Assembly (NCBI RefSeq): GCF_014645895.1
Contig: NZ_BMMP01000006.1
Span: forward strand, 248,001-312,000
Source: Streptomyces daqingensis
Lineage (GTDB): Bacteria > Actinomycetota > Actinomycetes > Streptomycetales > Streptomycetaceae
Reading direction: 5' to 3'
DNA: 64,000 bases
Part shown: piece after piece, positions 21,227 to 29,591 of the stretch
Layout: every line of letters begins with the position of its first letter
Numbering within the stretch: the first letter of the stretch is position 1
Notes under the pieces: model-generated
Databases searched by the model: none
The model's input: the letters and a program-made list of their open reading frames with translations, nothing else
Told to the model about the DNA's origin: nothing
Position numbers and translations under genes: made by a program

Positions 21227-23468
21227 GGACAGCAGCCTAGAGCCCGGGGCCCTGCGCGGACACATGGTGGTCTGCGGCGACAACGCCCTCGCGCAGCGGG
21301 TCTGCAAGGAACTGGCCACGGTCTACAGGCAGCACGTCACCGTCGTCCTGCCGTCGCTGCGCGGAGGGAACCACGGCCCGCAGATCGCCGAACTGGTCGG
21401 AGCCGGCGAACTCTCCGTGGACGCCGTCGAGGCAGGCGTGCCCGACGACACCGCGCTGCTCAGGGCCGGCATCGAGCGGGCGAGCGCCCTGGCGCTCACC
21501 TCCGGCGACGACCAGCTGAACATCTACATCGCGCTGCGCGCGCGGCGTCTCAACCCGCAAGTCCGGCTGGTCATCCGGATGTTCAACCAGAACCTGGGCC
21601 GCTACCTGGCGGATCTCCTCGACCGCGCCGCCCGGCTCCGCGGAGGGAGGGCGTCCGGCGGCGCCATGGCCGACGCCACCACGACAGTGCTCTCCGACTC
21701 CGACACGGCCGCGCCGTCCATCGTCGCGGCTGCCGTCGTGGGCAGCGACAAGGTCCTCTACGCGGACGGGCTGCTGCTGCGTGCGAAGGAGCGCACGCTG
21801 CGCACCGTCGACCGCCGCAACCCCCTGTGCACGCTCGCGCTCCTGCCCGCCGCGGACGACCCGGACGACGCTGAGGGGATCGCCGACGACGGCGGCGGTG
21901 ACACCGAGGGCGACGGCGCCCCCGAAGACGGAGCCGACGGCACGCCGGAGGCAGGCCCGGGCGACGGGCCGGACGAGGACGGAGCAACCCCAGGCCCCGG
22001 CGCCTCCGCGGACGCCGCCGGAGACGCCGCCGCCACCCCGCCGCAGGCCGGGAGCGCGCGCCCCCGCACGCACGACGGGCCGGTGCTGCTGCCCGGCGAG
22101 GAGGACCTGGCAGGGCTGTCGCCCGAGCGCAGCGCCGTCGTCCTGGAGGCCATCACCCGGCGGGACCGCGCCGGCGCCGTACGCGCGCCGCGGCTGCCGC
22201 GGATGCTGGCCCTCAAGGAGCTGTTCTCGCGGCGGCTGCGCTACTCCCTGCTCGCCATGACGGCCGTGGTGCTCGTCCTCGCCACCGTCAGCTGGTCGAT
22301 CACCGAAGAGTCCCCGCTGCACGCCGGATACGTCACGCTCCTGGACGTCTTCGCCATCAACGAGCCCAACCTCGAGAAGAGCTCCGGCGAGCAGGTCCTC
22401 CAACTTCTCGCCGCACTCGCGGGAATGATGCTGCTGCCGCTCTTCCTCGCCGTCGTGCTGGAGAGCTACGGGGCCTTCCGCAAGGCCACGGCGCTGCCGA
22501 ACCCGCCGCGCGGACTCTCCGGCCATGTCGTGGTGGTGGGCCTGGGAAAGGTGGGCAAGCACGTCCTGGAGCGGCTGCTGGAGCTCAACATCCCCGTGGT
22601 GTGCATCGAACGGGACCCGGAGGCCCGGGGCATAGCGCTCGCCCGCCGGCGGCGCGTCCCCACGCTCATCGCCGACGTCACCGAGGACGGCGTGCTGGAG
22701 GAGGCGAAGATCAAACGCAGCCGCGCCCTGCTGGCGCTCACCAGCACCGACGGCATCAACCTCGAGGCCTCGCTCAACGCACGCCAGATCAAGGCCGAAC
22801 TCCGCGTCGTGATGCGGCTGTTCGACGACCAGTTCGCCGCCACGGTCTACCGCACCCTGCGCGACACCTACCCGGCCGCTCAGACCCGCAGCCGCAGCGT
22901 CTCGGCGCTGGCCGCCCCCGCGTTCGCCGGGGCCATGATGGGACGCCAGGTGCTGGGAGCCATCTCGGTGGGGCGCCGCGTGCTGGTCTTCGCGACCGTG
23001 GAGGTGCGCGGCAACCCGCTGCTGGAGGGCCGTACGGTGGCCAGCGCCTTCCGGGCGGAGGCGTGGCGCGTCGTCGCGCTGGACACCGCCGGCGAGGACG
23101 AACGGCGGCACGACCTCTCGTCCGTCTCGTCGACCGGCGCCGGCGAGCTGGAGTGGCGCCTCCACCCCGGCTACGTCCTCCAGGACGGCGACCGTGTCGT
23201 GGTCGCCGCGACGCGGCGCGGGCTGAGCCACCTGCTCGCCGCGGGCCCGGCCTCCGGCATGCCGCCCGTCCCGGGCACGGGGGAGCACCGGTTCCGCGAC
23301 GTGGTGCAGCAGTTCCCGCCGTCCTTACGGCAGGGGCCGCCGCAGCCGCCCGGGTGGGGACACACGCCCGGGCAGGGCCGCACGACGGGACAGGGCACCC
23401 TCCCGGGCCAGGGCGGCGGAACGCCGGAGCGGGAAGGACCGCACGGGGACGGCCCGCGCCTCCCCTGA
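21225..23468 (+). CDS. KTN-2TM-KTN ion-channel-like protein, with a late TTA codon
   Basis: A 747-aa protein. A TrkA-N-like nucleotide-binding domain begins near residue 12, an acidic Asp/Gly/Pro insert spans about 210-285, two membrane helices lie near 338-357 and 392-412, and a second TrkA-N domain with VVGLGKVGKHV begins near 431, followed by a TrkA-C-like part and a Gly/Pro-rich tail. The loop between helices has no TVGYG filter, so it is nearer to CASTOR/POLLUX-like proteins than to classic potassium channels. Codon 701 (23325-23327) is TTA. The ATG at 21225 was chosen over 21195; both lie inside or against the divergent LOG gene's start. Confidence 0.85.
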   Translation: MDSSLEPGALRGHMVVCGDNALAQRVCKELATVYRQHVTVVLPSLRGGNHGPQIAELVGAGELSVDAVEAGVPDDTALLRAGIERASALALTSGDDQLNIYIALRARRLNPQVRLVIRMFNQNLGRYLADLLDRAARLRGGRASGGAMADATTTVLSDSDTAAPSIVAAAVVGSDKVLYADGLLLRAKERTLRTVDRRNPLCTLALLPAADDPDDAEGIADDGGGDTEGDGAPEDGADGTPEAGPGDGPDEDGATPGPGASADAAGDAAATPPQAGSARPRTHDGPVLLPGEEDLAGLSPERSAVVLEAITRRDRAGAVRAPRLPRMLALKELFSRRLRYSLLAMTAVVLVLATVSWSITEESPLHAGYVTLLDVFAINEPNLEKSSGEQVLQLLAALAGMMLLPLFLAVVLESYGAFRKATALPNPPRGLSGHVVVVGLGKVGKHVLERLLELNIPVVCIERDPEARGIALARRRRVPTLIADVTEDGVLEEAKIKRSRALLALTSTDGINLEASLNARQIKAELRVVMRLFDDQFAATVYRTLRDTYPAAQTRSRSVSALAAPAFAGAMMGRQVLGAISVGRRVLVFATVEVRGNPLLEGRTVASAFRAEAWRVVALDTAGEDERRHDLSSVSSTGAGELEWRLHPGYVLQDGDRVVVAATRRGLSHLLAAGPASGMPPVPGTGEHRFRDVVQQFPPSLRQGPPQPPGWGHTPGQGRTTGQGTLPGQGGGTPEREGPHGDGPRLP

Positions 23469-23486
23469 CACGCGCGCAGGCGTGTC
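23467..23486. terminator. Small hairpin between convergent genes
   Basis: Arms GACACGC and GCGTGTC with a 6-nt loop overlap the last base pairs of the KTN gene and precede the 3' end of the betaine gene. A weak bidirectional terminator. Confidence 0.45.
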
Positions 23487-23567
23487 CGTCCCAGCTGCGC
23501 GGAGGCAGCGGAGCGGAAGGTGCACGGGCCGTCCGGCGACGCCGTCACAGCGCCGCAAAATCGTTTC

Positions 23568-25292
23568 TCAGCGCTTGAAGTGGAAGATGCCCCAGGTGAG
23601 TCGGCGCTCGTTGCCGCCGTCCACCCAGTGCTTCAGTCCCTTCTTCATCTGCGCGAGGTACTCGCTGCTCACCTTGCCGGCGAGCCCTTCGGCCTCCTGG
23701 CGCTCGGTCTCCTCCAGCACCCGGCCGTAGTGGTTGACGAGTTGCTCGCGGTGCTCTTCGAAGCCGTCCCCGCTCGCCGGGCTGAAACCGAGGCGCGCCA
23801 ACTCGCGCCGGTAGAAGCCGGGAGAGCCCATCGTGTCGAGGTGGATGCGGTCCAGGATCGGCTTGAGCTCGCCCGTGGAGGTGCCGTCCGCGGCCATCGG
23901 GTCGGTGAAGATGATCTGCCCGCCCGGGCGCAGCACGCGGGCGATCTCCTCCAGGACCCTGAGGCGGTTGCCGCTGTGCAGGAACGCGTCCTGCGACCAG
24001 ACGACGTCGACGCTCTCGTCCGGGCAGGGGATGTCCTCGAACGAACCGTCCACCACCTCGATCTTGCCGGTGAGTCCGCGGCGGGCGTTCTCCTGACGGT
24101 TCCGCTCGTTCTCCACCTCGCTCAGGTTGAGCGCGATGACGCGGCTGCCGTGCGTCTCGGTCACGTAACGCGCCGAACCGCCGTACCCGGCACCGAGGTC
24201 GAGCACGACCGAGGACTCGTCGAGGCCGAGCTTGTCCGCCATGCGCTGCACCGTGCGCCGGCTGGCGTCCGCGATGGGCTCCGCGGTGTCCTCGTAGAGA
24301 CCGATGTGGATGTCCTCGCCGCCCCACACCGAGTGGTAGAAGGCGTCGGCGTCGGCCGAGTTGTAGTAGGTGCGGGCAGTGCTGACGGCGGCCGAGTAGG
24401 CGCCATCTGCCTCTTCCATGCGGTACTCCTTCTCGGCGACGTGCACGAAGAAGTCCGGCTGCTCCTCACGGTAGGTGTGCTGGAAGTCCCCGTACGTCTC
24501 GATGTGCTGGAAGCCCACCTCGGTCATGAGCCTGCGGGTGTAGTCCTTCCGCAGCGGATACATGTTGAGGTGGTACTCGGACCCGTCGGAGAAGTCGTAC
24601 CGCATACGGCACAACCCCTCGTCCAGGTACTCCGGTTCCACTGCGACGTCCTCACCGCAGTAGTAGAACGTGTGCTTGCTGGAGAAGCCGCGGTCCAGCA
24701 TCGCGTCGTAGTTGCGCTGGTCGAGGATGAGGACGCCGTCGTGCTTCAGCATCGCGTAGAACTCGGCGAGCGCTTTGCGGCGGTCGCGCTCGGAGAACAG
24801 GTGCGTGAAGGAGTTGCCGAGGCAGACGATCGCGTCGTACTCCCCGTGCACGTCCCTGTTGAGCCACCGCCAGTCCGCCTGGACGACGCGGAGTATGTGG
24901 CCGCCGTTCTCCATTCCGTTCTTGAACGCCTTCGACAGCATGTCGGCGCTGCCGTCGGCGCTCACTGCGTCGAACCCTGCCTCGAGGAGCCGCACCGAGT
25001 GGAATCCGGTGCCGGTGGCGACGTCGAGTACGCTCTTCACGCCGTGCTTTCGCAGCAGGTCGATGAAGAAATTGCCCTCGCTCTGCGAGCGCTTTTCCCA
25101 GTCTATGAGAGAGTCCCATTTATCCACGAAACTTGGGACGTATTCCTCCGTGTAATGCCCGGTCTCCCGGACGTCGACGGGATTGTCTCCGAATTCCTGC
25201 GTCGGTCGCGCGGTAATGGGGAACCTCCGGTTGCTGAGACGGTGGCCTACGGCGCGGCCGACCCAGGACGCCAAGGCTTCAGTCACGGGCAC
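23568..25292 (-). CDS. Glycine/sarcosine - sarcosine/dimethylglycine N-methyltransferase fusion (betaine synthesis)
   Basis: A 574-aa protein with two class-I methyltransferase domains. The first has motif I VLDVATGTGFHS (residues 88-99) and family blocks such as ADWRWLNRDVHGEYD and the NSFTHLFSERDRRK region. The second has motif I VVLDLGAGYGG (362-372) and ends WGIFHFKR. This layout matches the natural GSMT-SDMT fusion of Actinopolyspora halophila, which methylates glycine through sarcosine and dimethylglycine to glycine betaine using three S-adenosylmethionine. Glycine betaine is an osmoprotectant. The first ~30 residues are less conserved, so the true start could be slightly downstream. 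Divergent from an MreB-like gene. Confidence 0.93.
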   Translation of the reverse strand: MPVTEALASWVGRAVGHRLSNRRFPITARPTQEFGDNPVDVRETGHYTEEYVPSFVDKWDSLIDWEKRSQSEGNFFIDLLRKHGVKSVLDVATGTGFHSVRLLEAGFDAVSADGSADMLSKAFKNGMENGGHILRVVQADWRWLNRDVHGEYDAIVCLGNSFTHLFSERDRRKALAEFYAMLKHDGVLILDQRNYDAMLDRGFSSKHTFYYCGEDVAVEPEYLDEGLCRMRYDFSDGSEYHLNMYPLRKDYTRRLMTEVGFQHIETYGDFQHTYREEQPDFFVHVAEKEYRMEEADGAYSAAVSTARTYYNSADADAFYHSVWGGEDIHIGLYEDTAEPIADASRRTVQRMADKLGLDESSVVLDLGAGYGGSARYVTETHGSRVIALNLSEVENERNRQENARRGLTGKIEVVDGSFEDIPCPDESVDVVWSQDAFLHSGNRLRVLEEIARVLRPGGQIIFTDPMAADGTSTGELKPILDRIHLDTMGSPGFYRRELARLGFSPASGDGFEEHREQLVNHYGRVLEETERQEAEGLAGKVSSEYLAQMKKGLKHWVDGGNERRLTWGIFHFKR

Positions 25293-25429
25293 CGCGCGCT
25301 CGGACTCCAGCGCATAGCTATCCAGACTCGCCGGGGTCTATGCCACCGAACCGAACGGTCGGCCCCCTGTTCGACTCGAATAGCGCCCCCCACCAGCGCC
25401 TTTGCCATCTCAGGTTTCTGGGGGCCGAG

Positions 25430-25460
25430 TTGTCCCGGAACCTGGACAGTTGGGTATGCT
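25430..25460 (+). promoter_or_regulatory. Candidate promoter of the MreB-like gene
   Basis: A -35-like TTGTCC (25430-25435) and a -10-like TATGCT (25455-25460) are separated by 19 bp, 53 bp upstream of the MreB-like start. The spacing is slightly long for a sigma70-type promoter. The opposite-strand promoter of the betaine gene must lie in the same 221-bp region, near the TAGCTATG at about 25314-25321. Confidence 0.4.
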
Positions 25461-25513
25461 GCAAGCGCAGCGAGACATTTCGGCACACCCCGCACCTAAC
25501 ACGGCGAGAGCAC

Positions 25514-26527
25514 ATGGCAAAGAGCAGCTCGTTCACCACGCGTGACATCGGCATAGACCTCGGCACGGCCAACACGCTGGTTTACGCGCGCGGACGCGGC
25601 ATCATCCTCAACGAACCCTCGGTCGTGGCCGTCGAGTCGCGAACGGGCAAGGTGCTCGCCGTGGGAACCGAGGCGAAGCAGGCCGTCGGCCGGACTCCGG
25701 GCTCCATCACCGCCACTCGCCCCCTCAAAGGCGGCGTCATCACCGATTTCGAGGCCACCGAGGGCATGTTGCGCCACTTCATCCGCGCTGCGCGCGTCGG
25801 CCGGGGCCGCGGTCCGCGGGTCGTGGTCTGCGTGCCCAGCGGCGTCACGGGAGTCGAGCGGCGGGCGGTCCTCCAGACCGCGGCACGGGCCGGCGCCCGT
25901 TCCGTGCACCTCATCGAGGAGCCCATGGCGGCGGCGATCGGCGCCGGGCTGCCGGTGCACGAAGCGCGCGGCTCGATGGTCGTCGACATCGGCGGGGGCA
26001 GCACCGAGGTGGCGATCATCTCCCTGGGCGGCACGGTCGTCACCCACTCCGCGCGGGTCGCGGGGGACGCGCTGGACGCCGCCATCGCCTCCTACATCGA
26101 GCAGCACCACGCGATGGCCGTCGGCGAGAGAACCGCGGAGGACGTCAAGATGTCGCTGGGCAGCGGCGCTTCGTCACCGGTACGCGGGCGGGACAAGGAG
26201 ACCGGCATGCCCAAGACGGTGGAGCTGAGCGAGGAGGCGATCCGGGAGGCCACGGAGAAGCCCGTCGCCGCCATCGTCCACGCGGTACGCACGGCGTTCG
26301 ACGCGTGCCCGCCGGAGCTCTACGGCGACATCATGGAACGCGGCATCGTCCTCACCGGCGGCGGCGCGCTCCTGCACGGCCTGGACGAACGTCTGGCGAA
26401 GGAGACGGGCATGCCCGTGTACGTCGCCGAGGACCCGCTGAGCTGCGTCGCGATCGGCACGGGCCGCTGCCTCGAAGAGTTCGACAAGCTGGAGAGGGTC
26501 TTCAGCGGATCGGTATACGGATCCTGA
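25514..26527 (+). CDS. MreB/Mbl-like bacterial actin
   Basis: A 337-aa actin-fold ATPase. Phosphate-1 motif DLGTANT is at residues 15-21, phosphate-2 is VVDIGGGSTEV and the adenosine motif is GIVLTGGGALL. It keeps the MreB blocks CVPSGVTGVERRAV and EEPMAAAIGAGLPVHEA, but the region after DVKMSLG, which in MreB carries a conserved ITIGSA stretch, is changed and short. Streptomyces has MreB plus shorter Mbl-type proteins involved in sporulation and wall synthesis; this looks like that class. No mreC/mreD follows, which also argues against the main mreB locus. The ATG has a modest GAGAG upstream. Confidence 0.88.
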   Translation: MAKSSSFTTRDIGIDLGTANTLVYARGRGIILNEPSVVAVESRTGKVLAVGTEAKQAVGRTPGSITATRPLKGGVITDFEATEGMLRHFIRAARVGRGRGPRVVVCVPSGVTGVERRAVLQTAARAGARSVHLIEEPMAAAIGAGLPVHEARGSMVVDIGGGSTEVAIISLGGTVVTHSARVAGDALDAAIASYIEQHHAMAVGERTAEDVKMSLGSGASSPVRGRDKETGMPKTVELSEEAIREATEKPVAAIVHAVRTAFDACPPELYGDIMERGIVLTGGGALLHGLDERLAKETGMPVYVAEDPLSCVAIGTGRCLEEFDKLERVFSGSVYGS

Positions 26528-26566
26528 CCTCTGCCCGGCGGTTGTGCACCCCATCTGTGGGGTCGA

Positions 26567-26599
26567 GTTGTGGGGCCGGGCCTCGCCCGGGCCCACAAC
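26567..26599. terminator. Strong terminator after the MreB-like gene
   Basis: Arms GTTGTGGG-GCCGGGC and GCCCGGG-CCCACAAC pair over about 15 bp around a CTC loop with one offset on each side. It lies between convergent genes (MreB-like and the unknown membrane protein). Confidence 0.75.
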
Positions 26600-26603
26600 T
26601 ACG

Positions 26604-26629
26604 AGCGCGTCAGGGGTGGTTGACGCGCT
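26604..26629. terminator. Second stem-loop in the same convergent gap
   Basis: Arms AGCGCGTCA and TGACGCGCT, 9 bp perfect, with an 8-nt loop. Directly follows the previous hairpin, giving a double terminator; it could serve the leftward membrane-protein gene. Confidence 0.55.
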
Positions 26630-26684
26630 GATGCCGTTCAACGCGGTCAACTGACCGTCGTCGGCCGTCTCTCGGCGATCGACA

Positions 26685-27299
26685 CTAGAAGGGGATGAGT
26701 TCGATCCCTGCCTTCTTGGCACGCTCCCTGCGGTCCGGGGCGGCGGCGTTCCGCTTGGGCGCGGCCTCATCCCAGGGCTCGGGACGCATGAGCAGCAGTG
26801 CGTTGCTGCCGGGCACCACGATCACGCCGCCGAACGCCAAGTCCCCAGCGATGCACACGCCGTCGTCGGCTCCTTTGGGCCACCTGTTCAGGCCCTGGGG
26901 TTCGACCGCACGCATCCTGCAGCTCTCCGCACCTTCCCCTCGGCCCACGTCCAGCGTGTAGAAGCTCTGGTTGTGGGTTTGCGTGGGCTTTCCGATACGA
27001 GTGACGGTTCCCGGCTCCAAGGGATAGGCGTCCAGCACCTTGCCGCACTTGCGGAGACGGAAGGGGTGACCTTTGAAGTTGACGAATGTGAACCCGAGCC
27101 CGATGACACCGATAGCTGCCGGAGCAGCAGACCAGAAAGCGCTGGGAGCTCCCAGCGCGCCCAGGATCAGCGGCAGCGCGAGCAGGAACCCGAAAATCCC
27201 GACACGCAAACCCAAGCGGCGAGCAAATAGGCCGTAGTTACGGCGCATTACCTGATGTGGAGCCAGCTCATCGTGCGACGCCTCCGGCGACACCGGCAT
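26685..27299 (-). CDS. Two-TM membrane protein of unknown function
   Basis: A 204-aa protein with a charged N-terminus (MPVSPEASHDELAPHQVMRR), two hydrophobic helices at about residues 33-50 and 57-75, and a C-terminal cytosolic or extracytoplasmic domain of about 125 residues ending in basic and Ala-rich sequence. The ATG at 27299 has a near-perfect GGAGG. Its DNA is less GC-rich than its neighbours and has more A/T at third positions, which suggests more recent acquisition or relaxed expression. I do not recognise the family. Confidence 0.7.
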   Translation of the reverse strand: MPVSPEASHDELAPHQVMRRNYGLFARRLGLRVGIFGFLLALPLILGALGAPSAFWSAAPAAIGVIGLGFTFVNFKGHPFRLRKCGKVLDAYPLEPGTVTRIGKPTQTHNQSFYTLDVGRGEGAESCRMRAVEPQGLNRWPKGADDGVCIAGDLAFGGVIVVPGSNALLLMRPEPWDEAAPKRNAAAPDRRERAKKAGIELIPF

Positions 27300-27435
27300 G
27301 GTCTTGCCTCCAAGAATCGGTCGGAGCTCGCCCGAAGCCATTCCGCATCGGCCACTGCCACTTCGATCGCAGACGTCACCGGCGTGATGAGAACAGCCCG
27401 CCGGCCGTGCCCGACTGGCCCTGCCCGTACGGGAC

Positions 27436-27490
27436 TTCACCAGAGGAAGCCCTGGTGAACCCTCGGAACGAGGCCGCGCCGGCCGTTCCG
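27436..27490 (-). terminator. Terminator region of mnmA (two stem-loops)
   Basis: TTCACCAG / CTGGTGAA (27436-27443 with 27452-27459) and CGGAACG / CGTTCCG (27464-27470 with 27484-27490) form two hairpins just past the mnmA stop on the minus strand. Confidence 0.55.
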
Positions 27491-27497
27491 GACTGCG

Positions 27498-28691
27498 TCA
27501 GCCGTTGACCGCGCCTGCCGGGCGGGCCCGTTCCGTCGTGGCGATCGTGGCAGAGCCGATGACGCGGGTGCCGTCGTAGAGGACGATCGCCTGGCCGGGG
27601 GCCACGCCGCGGACGGGTTCGGTGAAGCGGACCCGCAACTCCTGCCCGTCCTGGGCCGGTTCGGCGGTGACCTCGGTCTCCCCGCCGTGGGCGCGGAGCT
27701 GGGCGGTGTACGTGCCGGGACCGTCGGGGGCGAGGCCGCACCAGCGGGGCTTGACGGCGGTGAGTCCGGTGACGTCGAGCGAAGCGGCCGGGCCGACGGT
27801 GACCGTGTTGTCCACGGGTGAGATGTCGAGGACGTAGCGGGGCTTGCCGTCCGGTGCGGGGTGGCCGATGCGCAGGCCCTTGCGCTGGCCGATCGTGAAG
27901 CCGTACGCGCCTTCGTGGGTGCCGAGCCTCCGGCCCTCCTCGTCCACGATGTCGCCTTCGGCCGTGCCGAGCCTGCCTGCGAGGAAGCCCTGGGTGTCGC
28001 CGTCCGCGATGAAGCAGATGTCGTGGCTGTCGGGCTTATTCGCGACGGCGAGGCCGCGGCGCTCGGCCTCCTCGCGGATCTCGTCCTTGCTGGTGAGGGT
28101 GTCGCCGAGGGGGAACATGGCGTGGGCGAGCTGCCGGGCGTCCAGCACGCCCAGTACGTAGCTCTGGTCCTTGGCGGCGTCGCTGGCGCGGTGCAGCTCG
28201 CGGGTGCCGTCGTCGCGGGTGACGACTGTCGCGTAGTGGCCCGTGCACACCGCGTCGAAGCCCAGCGCGAGCGCCTTGTCCAGCAGGGCCGCGAACTTGA
28301 TCTTCTCGTTGCAGCGCAGGCAGGGGTTGGGGGTGCGGCCCGCCTCGTACTCGGCGACGAAGTCCTCGACGACGTCCTCGCGGAAGCGCTCCGCCAGGTC
28401 CCAGACGTAGAAGGGGATGCCGATGACGTCGGCGGCGCGGCGCGCGTCGCGCGAGTCCTCGATGGTGCAGCAGCCGCGGGCGCCCGTGCGGAAGGACTTC
28501 GGGTTGGCGGAGAGGGCCAGGTGCACGCCCGTGACGTCGTGGCCGGCCTCGGCCGCGCGGGCGGCGGCCACGGCGGAGTCGACGCCGCCGGACATGGCAG
28601 CGAGCACGCGCAGCCTGGGGGCGTCCCCGGCCGGAGGCTGGGGACGGGCGGCGCGGGCAGGGGGCGTGGAGCTGCTGGAGGCGTCAGTCAT
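27498..28691 (-). CDS. mnmA: tRNA-specific 2-thiouridylase
   Basis: A 397-aa enzyme that thiolates U34 in the wobble position of tRNA(Lys/Glu/Gln). The PP-loop SGGVDS is at residues 34-39; the catalytic cysteines are Cys124 in NPCLRC and Cys226 in SHDICFI; a C-terminal beta-barrel domain ends the protein. An extra 25-residue Ser/Pro/Ala-rich N-terminus precedes the PP-loop domain, so a start further in is possible. Sulfur comes from a cysteine desulfurase such as the one encoded at 37528-38706. Divergent from the amidase gene. Confidence 0.95.
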   Translation of the reverse strand: MTDASSSSTPPARAARPQPPAGDAPRLRVLAAMSGGVDSAVAAARAAEAGHDVTGVHLALSANPKSFRTGARGCCTIEDSRDARRAADVIGIPFYVWDLAERFREDVVEDFVAEYEAGRTPNPCLRCNEKIKFAALLDKALALGFDAVCTGHYATVVTRDDGTRELHRASDAAKDQSYVLGVLDARQLAHAMFPLGDTLTSKDEIREEAERRGLAVANKPDSHDICFIADGDTQGFLAGRLGTAEGDIVDEEGRRLGTHEGAYGFTIGQRKGLRIGHPAPDGKPRYVLDISPVDNTVTVGPAASLDVTGLTAVKPRWCGLAPDGPGTYTAQLRAHGGETEVTAEPAQDGQELRVRFTEPVRGVAPGQAIVLYDGTRVIGSATIATTERARPAGAVNG

Positions 28692-28793
28692 AACCCGTCC
28701 AGAGTAGAGGGAAACGCTCGCGCTCCCCGCACGGAGTGGCAAGCGGTCCCCCCGGGTGGAACCAGTCCGCGCCCCGGATGCGTTGTGACCGGT

Positions 28794-29441
28794 ATGGCTT
28801 CGATCTCCCGGCGCACCCTCCTCATATCCGGCGGCGCAGCGACAGTGGTCACAGCAGGGGCGCTGACCTGGGACAAGACGTCCCGGCTGTGGTGGCGGAT
28901 CCCGGGTGTCGACAAGCAGCGCACCGAGGGGGAGGTGGATCAGCCGGGTGTGCGCTGGATCGCCGCCTCGGAGGCGAATCTCCGCTTCGCCGACCGTCCC
29001 GCCGACTACACGATCGACCGCGTGGTCGTGCACGTCACGCAGAGCGACTTCCCGACCGCGGTGAAGGTCTTCCGCGATCCTCTGCACGCGTCGGCCACCC
29101 ACTACGTGGTCCGGGCGCGGGACGGGCGGACGGTGCAGATGGTGCGGGAGCTGGATGTGGCGTACCACGCGGGGAACCGCTCGTACAACGAGCGGAGCAT
29201 CGGCATCGAGCACGAGGGCTTCGTCGACCGCCCGGAGAACTTCACCGACGAGATGTACCGCTCCTCGGCGCGGCTGACGGCCCGCATCTGCAAGAAGTAC
29301 GACATCCCCGTGGACCGGGAGCACATCGTCGGGCACAACGAGGTCCCGGGCGCGGACCACACCGACCCCGGTCCGCACTGGGACTGGAAGCGCTACATGC
29401 GCTACGTGCGGGAGGCGCGCGGCGGTCTCGGCGCGAGCTGA
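28794..29441 (+). CDS. Tat-exported N-acetylmuramoyl-L-alanine amidase (Amidase_2)
   Basis: A 215-aa protein beginning [14 protein letters not shown], a twin-arginine signal with Arg6-Arg7 followed by a short hydrophobic stretch. The mature part is an Amidase_2/PGRP-type domain with probable zinc ligands His80, His181 and Asp191, and a SIGIEHEGF segment. It should cleave the lactyl-L-Ala amide of peptidoglycan outside the membrane. An in-frame GTG nine bases upstream (28785) is an alternative start; neither has a strong ribosome-binding site. Followed by a strong terminator. Confidence 0.9.
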   Translation: MASISRRTLLISGGAATVVTAGALTWDKTSRLWWRIPGVDKQRTEGEVDQPGVRWIAASEANLRFADRPADYTIDRVVVHVTQSDFPTAVKVFRDPLHASATHYVVRARDGRTVQMVRELDVAYHAGNRSYNERSIGIEHEGFVDRPENFTDEMYRSSARLTARICKKYDIPVDREHIVGHNEVPGADHTDPGPHWDWKRYMRYVREARGGLGAS

Positions 29442-29522
29442 CCGCGCCGCCGTCCCGTGGCCGCGCCGCCGCCGTCCCCCGGCCCGCGGCACCGCCGGAC
29501 TGAGACCGCGCCGGACCGGGAA

Positions 29523-29570
29523 GGCCGTGCCGCCGCCCCTTCCGGTGTCCGGAGGGGCGGCGGCACGGCC
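29523..29570. terminator. Strong bidirectional terminator
   Basis: About 22-bp stem (outer arm GGCCGTGCCGCCGCCCCT and its complement) with one bulged T and a TGT loop, between the convergent amidase and penicillin-acylase genes. Confidence 0.8.
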
Positions 29571-29591
29571 GGGGGCCTCACACGCCGAGGG

